DNA of 64,000 nt from NCBI RefSeq assembly GCF_019602855.1, contig NZ_CP080767.1:2914001-2978000 (forward strand). Reading direction: 5' to 3'. The notes under the pieces were generated by a model, which was not told the DNA's origin, searched no databases, and saw only the letters and a program-made list of their open reading frames with translations. Position 1 is the stretch's first letter. Each line of letters starts with the position of its first letter. Shown here in pieces: positions 53,776 through 63,552 of the stretch. The position numbers and the translations under genes were made by a program. The stretch is from Cupriavidus pinatubonensis (GTDB lineage Bacteria; Pseudomonadota; Gammaproteobacteria; Burkholderiales; Burkholderiaceae).

Positions 53776-55146
53776 ATGTCAATCCGCGAACAACTGGCAA
53801 ACGCCGGGCCGGCATTCGCCACCAATGGACACGCTGCCATCCAGTTCAGCATGGCGGCCAAGGCTGCTTCGCCCGGCTACCATGCACTCAAGCGCGATGT
53901 GCATGAGACCGTGCTCGACCGGGTCGAACTGGAACGCCTGGCGCTCTTCCCGCCAGAGCAGGTAAAGCAGGAAATCGCCGCGCTCGTGAATGTGATCGTC
54001 GATGAACAGAAGGTTCTGCTCAACGACAACGAGCGCCGGCAACTCATCGTGGAGATCTATGACGAGATGTTCGGCTTCGGCCCACTGGAGCCGCTGCTGA
54101 AAGACCCCACGGTATCGGACATCCTGGTCAATACGGCGCGCCAAACCTATGTAGAAAGGCGGGGCAAACTCGAACTGACCGACGTGCTCTTCTACGATGA
54201 CGCTCATCTGATGAAGGTCATAGAGAAGATCGTTTCGCGCGTAGGCCGCCGTATCGACGAGACCAGTCCGATGGTTGACGCACGCCTGCCAGACGGTTCT
54301 CGCGTCAATGCCATCATTCCGCCCTCTGCCATCGATGGGCCGCTGCTGTCCATCCGCCGCTTCTCCGTGAATCCACTACAGGTGGCAGACCTAGTTGACT
54401 TGAAGAGCCTGACGCAGCCGATGGCACAACTACTGCAGGCACTGGCGCATGCGAAGGTGAACGTACTGGTATCCGGTGGCACCGGCAGCGGCAAGACAAC
54501 GCTGCTGAACATTCTTTCCGGCTTTATCCCCGAAGACGAACGCGTGGTCACCATCGAAGATGCGGCGGAACTGCAACTGCGGCAGCCCCATGTACTGCGG
54601 CTGGAAACCCGCCCGCCCAATATCGAAGGAAAAGGAGAAATCACGCAGCGAGCACTGGTGCGAAACGCACTGCGGATGCGACCGGACCGCATCATCCTGG
54701 GCGAAGTGCGCGGTGGCGAGGCGCTCGACATGCTGAACGCCATGAACACTGGCCACGAGGGCTCGCTGACGACCATCCACGCCAACACGCCACGCGATGC
54801 GCTTACGCGCCTGGAAAACATGGTCAGCATGGCGGGACTGACCATGCCCGCCAAGTCGATGCGCCAGCAAATCGCCTCGGCCATCACCGTGATTGTCCAG
54901 GCGGCACGCATGACCGATGGCCGGCGCAAGATCATCAGCATCCAGGAGATCACCGGCATGGAAGGCGACATCATCAACATGCAGGAAATCTTTACTTTTC
55001 AGCGGACCGGCGTAGCCGAGGACGGCACCGTGCGCGGACATTTCCGGGCCACCGGCGTTTATCCGAAGTTCGCCGAGCGGCTGCGCGTGTTTGGCGTCGG
55101 CCTGCCAGATGAAACCTACGACCCCGCGCGCCGCTACGAAGTCTGA
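53776..55146 (+). CDS. tadA: TadA/CpaF secretion ATPase
   Basis: 456 aa. Type II/IV secretion ATPase with Walker A SGGTGSGKTTLLN (about 233-245), the Asp box ERVVTIEDAAELQL, Walker B RMRPDRIILGEVRGGEA and the His box TGHEGSLTTIHANTPRDAL. The hexamer powers both extension and retraction of Flp pili. The frame is open upstream, but GAGGAG before ATG 53776 and the tadZ end define the start. Confidence 0.96.
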   Translation: MSIREQLANAGPAFATNGHAAIQFSMAAKAASPGYHALKRDVHETVLDRVELERLALFPPEQVKQEIAALVNVIVDEQKVLLNDNERRQLIVEIYDEMFGFGPLEPLLKDPTVSDILVNTARQTYVERRGKLELTDVLFYDDAHLMKVIEKIVSRVGRRIDETSPMVDARLPDGSRVNAIIPPSAIDGPLLSIRRFSVNPLQVADLVDLKSLTQPMAQLLQALAHAKVNVLVSGGTGSGKTTLLNILSGFIPEDERVVTIEDAAELQLRQPHVLRLETRPPNIEGKGEITQRALVRNALRMRPDRIILGEVRGGEALDMLNAMNTGHEGSLTTIHANTPRDALTRLENMVSMAGLTMPAKSMRQQIASAITVIVQAARMTDGRRKIISIQEITGMEGDIINMQEIFTFQRTGVAEDGTVRGHFRATGVYPKFAERLRVFGVGLPDETYDPARRYEV

Positions 55147-55193
55147 GCCGCCATCGTGCCAACATCGGTTCAAAACGCCACTGGGAGACGCAG

Positions 55194-56171
55194 ATGAGCA
55201 TGATCTTCTATGCCTTCAGCATCCTGCTGTTTGTCGCGGTCGTTCTCTGCCTCGAGGGCATCTACCTCTGGTGGAACAGCTACCACGGCCCCTCGGCCAA
55301 GCGGATCGAGGCTCGGCTACGCGCCATCTCCGCTGGCGGACAGATCAGCGCCGATCGCCTTTCCATCCTCAAGAAGCGGCTGCTCAGCGAATCACCCCAG
55401 ATGCAGCAGTGGTTGATGCGCCTGCCACGCATCGGCTCGCTCGACCGCTTGCTGGTCCAGTCCGGCAGCACATGGTCGGTCGCGCAGTTGCTGGGGTATT
55501 GCGGGTTGGTGGTGCTCTGCACGGTGGCGCTGATCCCACTAGTGCCGATCCCGATACCGGTCATGCTAGCTGTCGCTGCCGTGATCGGCCTGCTGCCCAT
55601 GCTCCGTGTGATGCGGCAGCGGGCCAAACGGCTCAAGCAAATGGAAGCGCAACTGCCCGATGCCGTGGACATGATAAGCCGTGCACTGCGTGCAGGGCAC
55701 TCGTTCTCGGGCGCTCTGGGCATGGTCGGCCAGGAGATGAAGGCCCCCATCGGCCCGGAGTTCCGCACCACTTTTGAAGAAATCAACTACGGCGTGGCGC
55801 TTGACGAGGCGATGACCAACCTTGCGATGCGCGTGCCAGTGGGCGACCTTCGCTACTTTGTCATCGCGGTACTGATCCAGCGAGAGAGCGGAGGCAACCT
55901 GGCGGAGATCCTCGACACCATCGGCACCATGGTCCGCGAGCGACTCAAGTTGTTCGACAAGATTCGCGTGCTGTCGGCTGAAGGGCGCTTGTCGGCGTGG
56001 ATACTTGGCCTGCTGCCCTTCTGTACGGCAGGCCTGATCCTAGTGGTCAACCCAGGCTTCATGAAGGTTTTGTGGGAAGACCCCATCGGGTGGCGGATGA
56101 TCGGAGGCGCGCTGGTATCGATGACACTTGGCGTGCTGTGGATGCGCAAGATCATCCGAATTCGCGTATGA
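55194..56171 (+). CDS. tadB: TadB inner-membrane platform protein
   Basis: 325 aa. T2SS-F domain (about 155-285: LPDAVDMISRALRAGHSFSG, GVALDEAMTNLAMRVPVGDL, ALIQ-like VLIQRESGGNLAEILDTIG) between membrane helices near 3-25, 95-130, 264-284 and 298-315. It pairs with TadC to form the platform on which TadA acts. Confidence 0.95.
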   Translation: MSMIFYAFSILLFVAVVLCLEGIYLWWNSYHGPSAKRIEARLRAISAGGQISADRLSILKKRLLSESPQMQQWLMRLPRIGSLDRLLVQSGSTWSVAQLLGYCGLVVLCTVALIPLVPIPIPVMLAVAAVIGLLPMLRVMRQRAKRLKQMEAQLPDAVDMISRALRAGHSFSGALGMVGQEMKAPIGPEFRTTFEEINYGVALDEAMTNLAMRVPVGDLRYFVIAVLIQRESGGNLAEILDTIGTMVRERLKLFDKIRVLSAEGRLSAWILGLLPFCTAGLILVVNPGFMKVLWEDPIGWRMIGGALVSMTLGVLWMRKIIRIRV

Positions 56172-56224
56172 GACGACAACAACAACAAGCAAGGCTTGGG
56201 CGGTCACTCTGACGGGAGTCCATC

Positions 56225-57196
56225 ATGCAAGGCATCATCCAGGGATTTCAGGCGAACCAGCTCGTCGTACTGGCACTGGTCTTCATCGCGGCATTCGGCT
56301 CGGTGTTCGGCATTCTTTACGCGCTCTCGCCGAACCGCATGCGCGGCCGGGTGGAACAGATTGCAGGGCAGGCGGGCGGCACTGCAGCGGATCCCAACCA
56401 ACAGCATGCCTGGTTGGAAAAGCTGGTGCAGTGGGCACAGCCAGTCTCCCGCCTGTCCCTGCCCAAAGAGGGCTGGGAGAACTCGCAATTGCGCGTGCGT
56501 TTCATGAACGCCGGCTGGCGCAGCGCCAGCGCCGCGCCACTGTACTTTGCCGCCAAAACGGTGCTGGCCCTGGGGCTGCCAATGATCGGGCTGCCTGCCG
56601 TCACCGGACGCCTGGGCTTGCAGGACCAGTACATCATATTCTCGCTGCTCGTGGTCCTCGCGGCGATCGGCTACTACCTGCCCAATTTCGTATTGGCCCG
56701 CAAGGTGGCGCAGCGTCAGCGCACCGTGTTCGAGGAGTTTCCCGACGTCATCGACCTGCTGACGGTCTGCGTGGAGGCAGGGCTCGGGCTTGATGCCGCA
56801 CTGATGCGCGTTGCCGACGAACTGGCCCTGCGCTGCCCCGTCCTGGCCGACGAACTGAAGCTAATGCTGCTGGAGTTGCGCTCTGGTTTCTCGAAGGAGA
56901 AGGCATTGTCAAACCTATCGCTACGCACTGGCGTTGAAGATGTGGACAAGTTTGCCTCCATGTTGATCCAGGCCGACCGGTTCGGCACGAGTCTGGGCGA
57001 GTCGCTGCGCGTGTTGTCTGACATGTTGCGCACGAAGCGTCGCATGCGCGCCGAGGAACAAGCGGCGAAGATTGCACTGAAGCTGCTGTTCCCGCTGATC
57101 TTCACGATCTTCCCGTCTCTGCTGCTTGTCCTGCTGGGACCAGCATTCATCCAGATCTACAGGGTGCTCCTGCCGACCATGTCAGGTGGAAACTGA
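56225..57196 (+). CDS. tadC: TadC inner-membrane platform protein
   Basis: 323 aa. T2SS-F domain (about 175-305: FPDVIDLLTVCVEAGLGLDA, LKLMLLELRSGFSKEKALSN, FASMLIQADRFGTSLGESLR) with membrane helices near 12-32, 115-160 and 288-308. It is the last Tad gene here: no TPR gene tadD follows, and a strong terminator closes the operon. Confidence 0.95.
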   Translation: MQGIIQGFQANQLVVLALVFIAAFGSVFGILYALSPNRMRGRVEQIAGQAGGTAADPNQQHAWLEKLVQWAQPVSRLSLPKEGWENSQLRVRFMNAGWRSASAAPLYFAAKTVLALGLPMIGLPAVTGRLGLQDQYIIFSLLVVLAAIGYYLPNFVLARKVAQRQRTVFEEFPDVIDLLTVCVEAGLGLDAALMRVADELALRCPVLADELKLMLLELRSGFSKEKALSNLSLRTGVEDVDKFASMLIQADRFGTSLGESLRVLSDMLRTKRRMRAEEQAAKIALKLLFPLIFTIFPSLLLVLLGPAFIQIYRVLLPTMSGGN

Positions 57197-57270
57197 CGCC
57201 TCGCGTGGCGCCTGGGTTGAAAAGTTCCCCCGGCTGTCTTGCGCTGGCGCAATGCCAGGCGGTCGGCCTT

Positions 57271-57294
57271 GCCCGGACGACGGTCCGGGCTTTT
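57271..57294 (+). terminator. intrinsic terminator of the Tad operon
   Basis: GCCCGGAC (57271-57278) pairs perfectly with GTCCGGGC (57283-57290), loop GACG, followed by TTTTCTGCTTT. It is 75 bases past the tadC stop. Confidence 0.88.
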
Positions 57295-57389
57295 CTGCTT
57301 TGCGGAGCCATCCCGGTGCGTGCCGGTCGCTTGACCATGGCCGCGGACTTCTAAAAAATACCGGAAACAGTCAGCCGGAAGTCAGACCC

Positions 57390-58178
57390 ATGAAAATCCG
57401 CATACTCAGCGATCTGCATATCGAACACAACATGCCGCAGGCAATTCCCGACTGCGACGCAGACCTTGTGATTCTGGCCGGCGACATTGCCAATGGGCGA
57501 ACTGGCATTGACTGGGCCGCCTGCGTCTTCGATAAACCGGTGCTCTATGTGCCCGGCAATCACGAGTACTACGAGAGCACATTCGAGACGGTGGACCGGC
57601 TGATGGCAGAAGCCGCTGCCGAGCATCGGCAAGTTCAGTTGCTGGTTGAGGGCGTGGCCGAGTTTGGGACCGATCCACACCAGCGAGTACGCGTAATCGG
57701 CACGACCTGGTGGACCGACTACGCGCTGTTCGGCGCGGACCGACGCGACGCTTCGATGCAGGCCTGCTCGTCAGTGATGCTGGACCACCGGCTGATCGAA
57801 CTCGCCGACAATCATGGCCGCCTGCGACACTTCACGCCCCAGGATGCGCTGACACGGCATGAGGCGGCTTCGGCCTGGCTCGCGGCCCAACTGGCCCAGC
57901 CGTTCGACGGCAAGACCGTGGTCGTGACACACCATGGCCCGGATCTGGGGAGTCTGGACCCACGTTTTTCGCACGACCTCGTGTCTGGAGGGTTTCTGTC
58001 GCGTCGCCCTGATCTGGTAGCGCAGGCAGATCTCTGGATCCATGGACACACGCATACCAGCTTCGACTACGGGATCGACAATTCGCGCGTGGTCTGCAAC
58101 CCGCGGGGGTATGTAAGCCGCAGCACCGGCGAGTTGGAGAACAGTCGGTTCGACTGGTGTTACGTCGTCGAAATCTGA
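57390..58178 (+). CDS. metallophosphoesterase
   Basis: 262 aa calcineurin-like phosphoesterase with the motif set DLHIEHN (8-14), LAGDIANG (about 29-36), PGNHEYYE (about 54-61), VVTHHGPD and HGHTHTSFDYGI. Two-metal phosphodiesterase or phosphatase; substrate unknown. The frame opens 88 codons upstream through the terminator, which rules those codons out; MKIRILSDLH is the family N-terminus. Confidence 0.9.
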   Translation: MKIRILSDLHIEHNMPQAIPDCDADLVILAGDIANGRTGIDWAACVFDKPVLYVPGNHEYYESTFETVDRLMAEAAAEHRQVQLLVEGVAEFGTDPHQRVRVIGTTWWTDYALFGADRRDASMQACSSVMLDHRLIELADNHGRLRHFTPQDALTRHEAASAWLAAQLAQPFDGKTVVVTHHGPDLGSLDPRFSHDLVSGGFLSRRPDLVAQADLWIHGHTHTSFDYGIDNSRVVCNPRGYVSRSTGELENSRFDWCYVVEI

Positions 58179-58249
58179 GGCATCCATGGCGAGGGCTGCC
58201 AAAGCCGGGTGAGAGAATCGCTTCCAACTTCCCAAGCTAGGGAAATCAC

Positions 58250-59451
58250 ATGTCGTCCAAGCATGAAGGAGTGCGGGTTATGCCCCGCCTGACGGTCTAC
58301 GCTTTCGCGATACTTGTGATCGAGATCCTGGTTCTGGCGATCTGGATTGCCCATTTCTATATCTTGAAAGACCACTCGTCACCGATGGTTGGCTTCGACT
58401 TCGGGGTTTTCTGGTCTGCGGCACGGGTGGCCATGGAGCATGGGGCAGCCGCGGTTTTCTCGCCACAGTGGATGTTGCCTGTGGAGGCCGCATTGGGGCT
58501 CGACACCTATGCCGCATGGCCTACCCTCCCACATTTCTGCTTGCGGTCCTCCCATTTAGCCAACTGCCCTTTGGCGTTGCGCTGACGCTGTACTCGGTAC
58601 TCGGCTTGATCGCTTATGGATCTGCCCTGGTGTACTTGTGCCGCAGGCTTGACCGGAAATATTTGCCGGTGCTGGCAGCGTTCCCCGGCGTCTCCATTGC
58701 CATCGGGCTTGGCCAGAATTTCCTCTTCACCGTGGCGGCTGCCGGCGCGGCGCTTGTCATGATCGAGTTTGATGCGGCACTTGCCGGAGTGTGCATCGCG
58801 TTCCTCGCCATCAAGCCGCAATTCGGCGTATTGTTCCCCCTGGCACTGATTTGCAGCAGGCAATGGAATGTGTTCGCCGTTGCCGCGCTTTGTACCCTCA
58901 CATTTGCCGGAGCCACCGTTGTCGCGTTTGGACCGAATGCCTGGTATGCATTTAAGACGTTTCTCCCTCAATTCAGCGAACTCGCAGTAAACCAGGGCGG
59001 CAGCATGATGTGGCCTGGCATGCCAACCATGTTTGCGCCAGGGCGAAATGCCGGCTTGTCCGTCAATGCCGCTTATCTGTTGCACGGCGTTGCGGCAGTA
59101 CCAGCGGCGGTTGCAATGGCCTTTCTCTGGGCCCAGCGCGCCAGATTCGAACTTCGAGCGGCTGCACTTATCATCGCCACGATGCTGATGCAACCCTATG
59201 TCATGTTCTACGACCTGGTCTGGCTCATCCTGCCAATTGTCCTACTCTTGCGCGACGCCCGGGCGGCGGCGCTGGGGAGCATGGAACGGCTTATCCTCGC
59301 TGCAGCATGGCTGGCGCCGGCACAAGCACTCCTCTCGGCATACCTTCACCATTATCTGAACGTCCTTCCCGCCGTTCTGTTGTCTTTGCTCGTCATCGTC
59401 GTGCGACGGCATCTGGCGGCGACAGTTGCAGCGCCGGCTATCAGCAGCTGA
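58250..59451 (+). pseudogene. GT87/DUF2029-like gene broken by a one-base frameshift
   Basis: The first frame (58250-58519) encodes FDFGVFWSAARVAMEHGAAA; the +1-shifted second frame (from about 58516 to 59451) continues with YPPTFLLAVLPFSQLPFG, FPGVSIAIGLGQNFLF and IKPQFGVLFPLALICSRQW. In the intact paralogue at 42113-43366 the two parts are joined (GDFVVFWSAA, then YPPTYMLCLLPF). One missing base near 58517-58519 (GCATGG-CCTAC where one more G would restore W-A-Y-P-P) explains it. Without the shift the protein would be about 400 aa with ten helices. A sequencing error or programmed shift cannot be excluded. Confidence 0.82.
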
Positions 59452-59524
59452 TGAGAGCGCGTAAGCGTGCCTGTTCGGAAATACCAGCTCCGTACCACCG
59501 CATGACTCGAAACGCGAACAAAAA

Positions 59525-59556
59525 CCCCCGCAAGCTCGCGCTTGCGGGGGTTTTTT
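59525..59556. terminator. strong bidirectional terminator
   Basis: An 11-bp perfect stem (CCCCCGCAAGC at 59525-59535 with its inverse at 59540-59550), loop TCGC, with six T after it and a run of A before it. It can stop both the GT87 remnant (+) and groL (-), whose stop is 46 bases away. Confidence 0.93.
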
Positions 59557-59601
59557 CAGACAGCCTGCCCGTTAAGGCAGTCGGCAGTCGGTCGGCCTGA
59601 T

Positions 59602-61245
<1,644 letters not shown>

Positions 61246-61291
61246 GTTCTGATTCTCCTAATTCGGTACGGTGCTAGTCGTCAACAAGTGA

Positions 61292-61582
61292 TCACTTGTT
61301 CACCACGGCCATGATGTCTTCTTCGCGCATGACCAGCAGCTCCTGGCCATCGACCTTCACGCCCTGGCCGGCGTACTTGCCGAACAGCACACGGTCACCC
61401 ACCTTGACGTCGAGGGCAATGTTGTTGCCCTTGTCATCCTTCTTGCCCGGGCCGATGGCCAGCACTTCGCCTTGATCCGGCTTCTCGGCGGCGTTGTCGG
61501 GAATCACGATACCGGACGCGGTCTTGGTTTCATTGTCCAGACGCTTCACGATCACACGGTCGTGCAAAGGACGCAGATTCAT
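61292..61582 (-). CDS. groS: co-chaperonin GroES (10 kDa)
   Basis: 96 aa. [15 protein letters not shown] start, mobile loop around [12 protein letters not shown] (about 18-29), [20 protein letters not shown]. The heptamer caps GroEL. The frame is open upstream, but the family N-terminus and an AGGAG before it mark ATG 61582. Confidence 0.97.
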
Positions 61583-61685
61583 ACGGACTCCTAGATACAA
61601 AAGTGAGTTTTGATTCACAAACGGGCCGCGATTCAGCCTGGCTGAACCTCGCTGGCCGCGGAATTTCGGGTACCGCAGGGAGCTG

Positions 61686-61712
61686 TTAGCACTCACCCCC
61701 AGCGAGTGCTAA
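61686..61712. promoter_or_regulatory. CIRCE operator (HrcA site)
   Basis: Perfect TTAGCACTC-N9-GAGTGCTAA. It lies 104 bases before the groS start, immediately downstream of the -10 box, so bound HrcA would block the promoter. Heat releases HrcA and raises groSL. Confidence 0.96.
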
Positions 61713-61740
61713 TTATAGGGACGGGGTATGGCCATTTCAA
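61712..61740 (-). promoter_or_regulatory. groSL promoter
   Basis: On the minus strand TTGAAA (61740-61735) and TATAAT (61717-61712) are separated by exactly 17 bases, near the vegetative sigma-factor consensus. The -10 touches the CIRCE arm. Confidence 0.88.
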
Positions 61741-62304
61741 GACAGCGGCTTGATGGGGGTTTTCCCTTGGGTCAGGTGGGGAGCATTTGGCGGACCGGGT
61801 GTCGAGATTCCGTCAACGTTGAATTTCGTTCACCTAACTTTGCACCCCCAAGTGGGGATTACATGCGGCCTCATCGCCACAAATTCTTTAATAATCAGTA
61901 GCTTAACTAATAACAGGCCCCAGAACGTGAACCATGTTTCCGGCCCTGGCGCACTTGCTCTAAGCAGCAAGCGAAGCACGTTTAGCCGAGCGGGTCGACT
62001 GGACCGATTGCATGCGGCGATCAATGGCTAGGCGGCACAACTCTCCGCCATGGCGGGCTTCGCCTGCCCCAAGTCGTCAACTGACCCTTCAGTACGTATG
62101 GACGCTACTTGGCTTCTGCTGTCAGGATCAGTGCAATCACATTCGCATCAAGAAGGGGGCGAAGAAGGACCGATTAGCGAGGGCCACATCTCCCGAGCGA
62201 TGTGACGGCAACAAGCCGCTAAGGTTCCAAGCGAGAGAAATAGGCGACACATTCTTACTCGATGGTACAAAATACCCGCGGCGCAAGAGCTAGGACGACG
62301 AAAG
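61741..62304. other. gene-free boundary region between groSL promoter and defence genes
   Basis: Two 93-codon frames on the plus strand show no SD, domain or coding bias. An AT-rich patch (about 61880-61915) stands out against the GC-rich surroundings. No tRNA, integrase or att-like repeat can be seen on this side. The SIR2 promoter must lie here. Confidence 0.5.
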
Positions 62305-63552
62305 ATGCAAATTTTCAGCTATCGCAGTGGCGGATCATGGCGAGCCGTCGAACCGACTAACAAAGACGAGAACGGCAAAGTCGTTCCGGACGAGGCCCAG
62401 CTAGAGATCACACGAAGTCTTTCGGATTGCTTTCGGTGCAATAACTTGGTCGTTCTCACCGGGTTGGGAACTTCACTCAACGTCAACGTCAAACAGTCCC
62501 CCTCCGACAAGCCGAGGTTGCGAGAACCTATCGAAGGCAAGCGTCTTGCACCGACGATGGGCGACCTCTGGAGCGCAGTGAAGAACAAGAACGACGCGAC
62601 GTTCGAGAACGTTTTTTCGCTGTCTAAGTGTCCCGAAAACAGCAGGGGGAATATTGAGACGCTCCTCTCCTACTGTAAGGCCGCATCAGATTTCATTGAT
62701 GACCCTGCCGACAAGGCGATAGTAGAGGCATTCATTGAGAGTGCAGAGGACACCGTTCGCGATTCGGTTCGATTCCTGACGCCAGACGATGACCTCGGCG
62801 TACATTCCGACTTTCTGCGTCGCCTGGCCCGCCGGTCGTCTCGCAAGATTCGCTCGAAGATCTTCACGACGAACTACGATTTGTGCTTCGAGTACGCTGC
62901 ACGACGCGGGCGCTACGTTGTAATCGACGGTTTCTCACATACGACCCCTCAGGTCTTCGACAGCCTCTTCTTCTCATACGACATTGTGAAACGTGATAGC
63001 AATCCAGACAGTCACGATTTCATCCCAAACGTATTCCATTTATACAAGCTTCATGGCTCCGTGGACTGGACGAAGAACCAGAAGACAGGAGAGATTGAAA
63101 AGGACGACTCTACCGAGACACCTATTCTCGTCTACCCGCGGAATACAAAATACGAACTGGCCTTCGAGCAACCATACCTCGAAATGATGTCAGCATTCCA
63201 ATCTGCGATCCGACAACCGGATACTGGCTTGCTCATCCTTGGCTTCGGATTCAATGACAACCACATCGCTGAGCCGATACTGTCCGCCATCAACTCGAAT
63301 TTGCATCTGAAGGTCGTCGTGTGCGACCCCGCGCTAGGCCCTTGGATGCAGGATGGCACATGTATGGGCGGAGCCGATACGAAAAATCCCCATCTCGCCA
63401 AGATTCGCTACCTGATTGAGCACGGAGACGCGCGTCTCAGCCTCATCAGTGCAACTTTCAAGGAGATCGTTCCGCATCTTCCTGACATTGCAGCGGAAAC
63501 CGATCTCGAGCAACACGTCGAGCGCGTGCGACTGCTTCGGGGTGCCGCATGA
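62305..63552 (+). CDS. SIR2-family NADase, partner of HerA (defence)
   Basis: 415 aa SIR2-like Rossmann domain. Nucleotide loop VVLTGLGTS (49-57), catalytic-type N190 in IFTTNYDLCFEY and H250 in LYKLHGSVDW, and the C-terminal LLILGFGFNDNHI (309-321), as in SIR2_2 defence proteins that hydrolyse NAD+ on phage infection. Its stop overlaps the ATG of a HerA-type gene (ATGA), the published SIR2-HerA layout. GC content and codon use are clearly lower than in groL, a sign of transfer. AGGACGACGAA before ATG 62305 is a usable RBS. Confidence 0.85.
   Translation: MQIFSYRSGGSWRAVEPTNKDENGKVVPDEAQLEITRSLSDCFRCNNLVVLTGLGTSLNVNVKQSPSDKPRLREPIEGKRLAPTMGDLWSAVKNKNDATFENVFSLSKCPENSRGNIETLLSYCKAASDFIDDPADKAIVEAFIESAEDTVRDSVRFLTPDDDLGVHSDFLRRLARRSSRKIRSKIFTTNYDLCFEYAARRGRYVVIDGFSHTTPQVFDSLFFSYDIVKRDSNPDSHDFIPNVFHLYKLHGSVDWTKNQKTGEIEKDDSTETPILVYPRNTKYELAFEQPYLEMMSAFQSAIRQPDTGLLILGFGFNDNHIAEPILSAINSNLHLKVVVCDPALGPWMQDGTCMGGADTKNPHLAKIRYLIEHGDARLSLISATFKEIVPHLPDIAAETDLEQHVERVRLLRGAA

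Noticed and set aside
62012..62293. 93-codon frame just before the SIR2 gene
   Set aside because: No SD and no recognisable motif; considered as a third defence component, but there is no support beyond being open.
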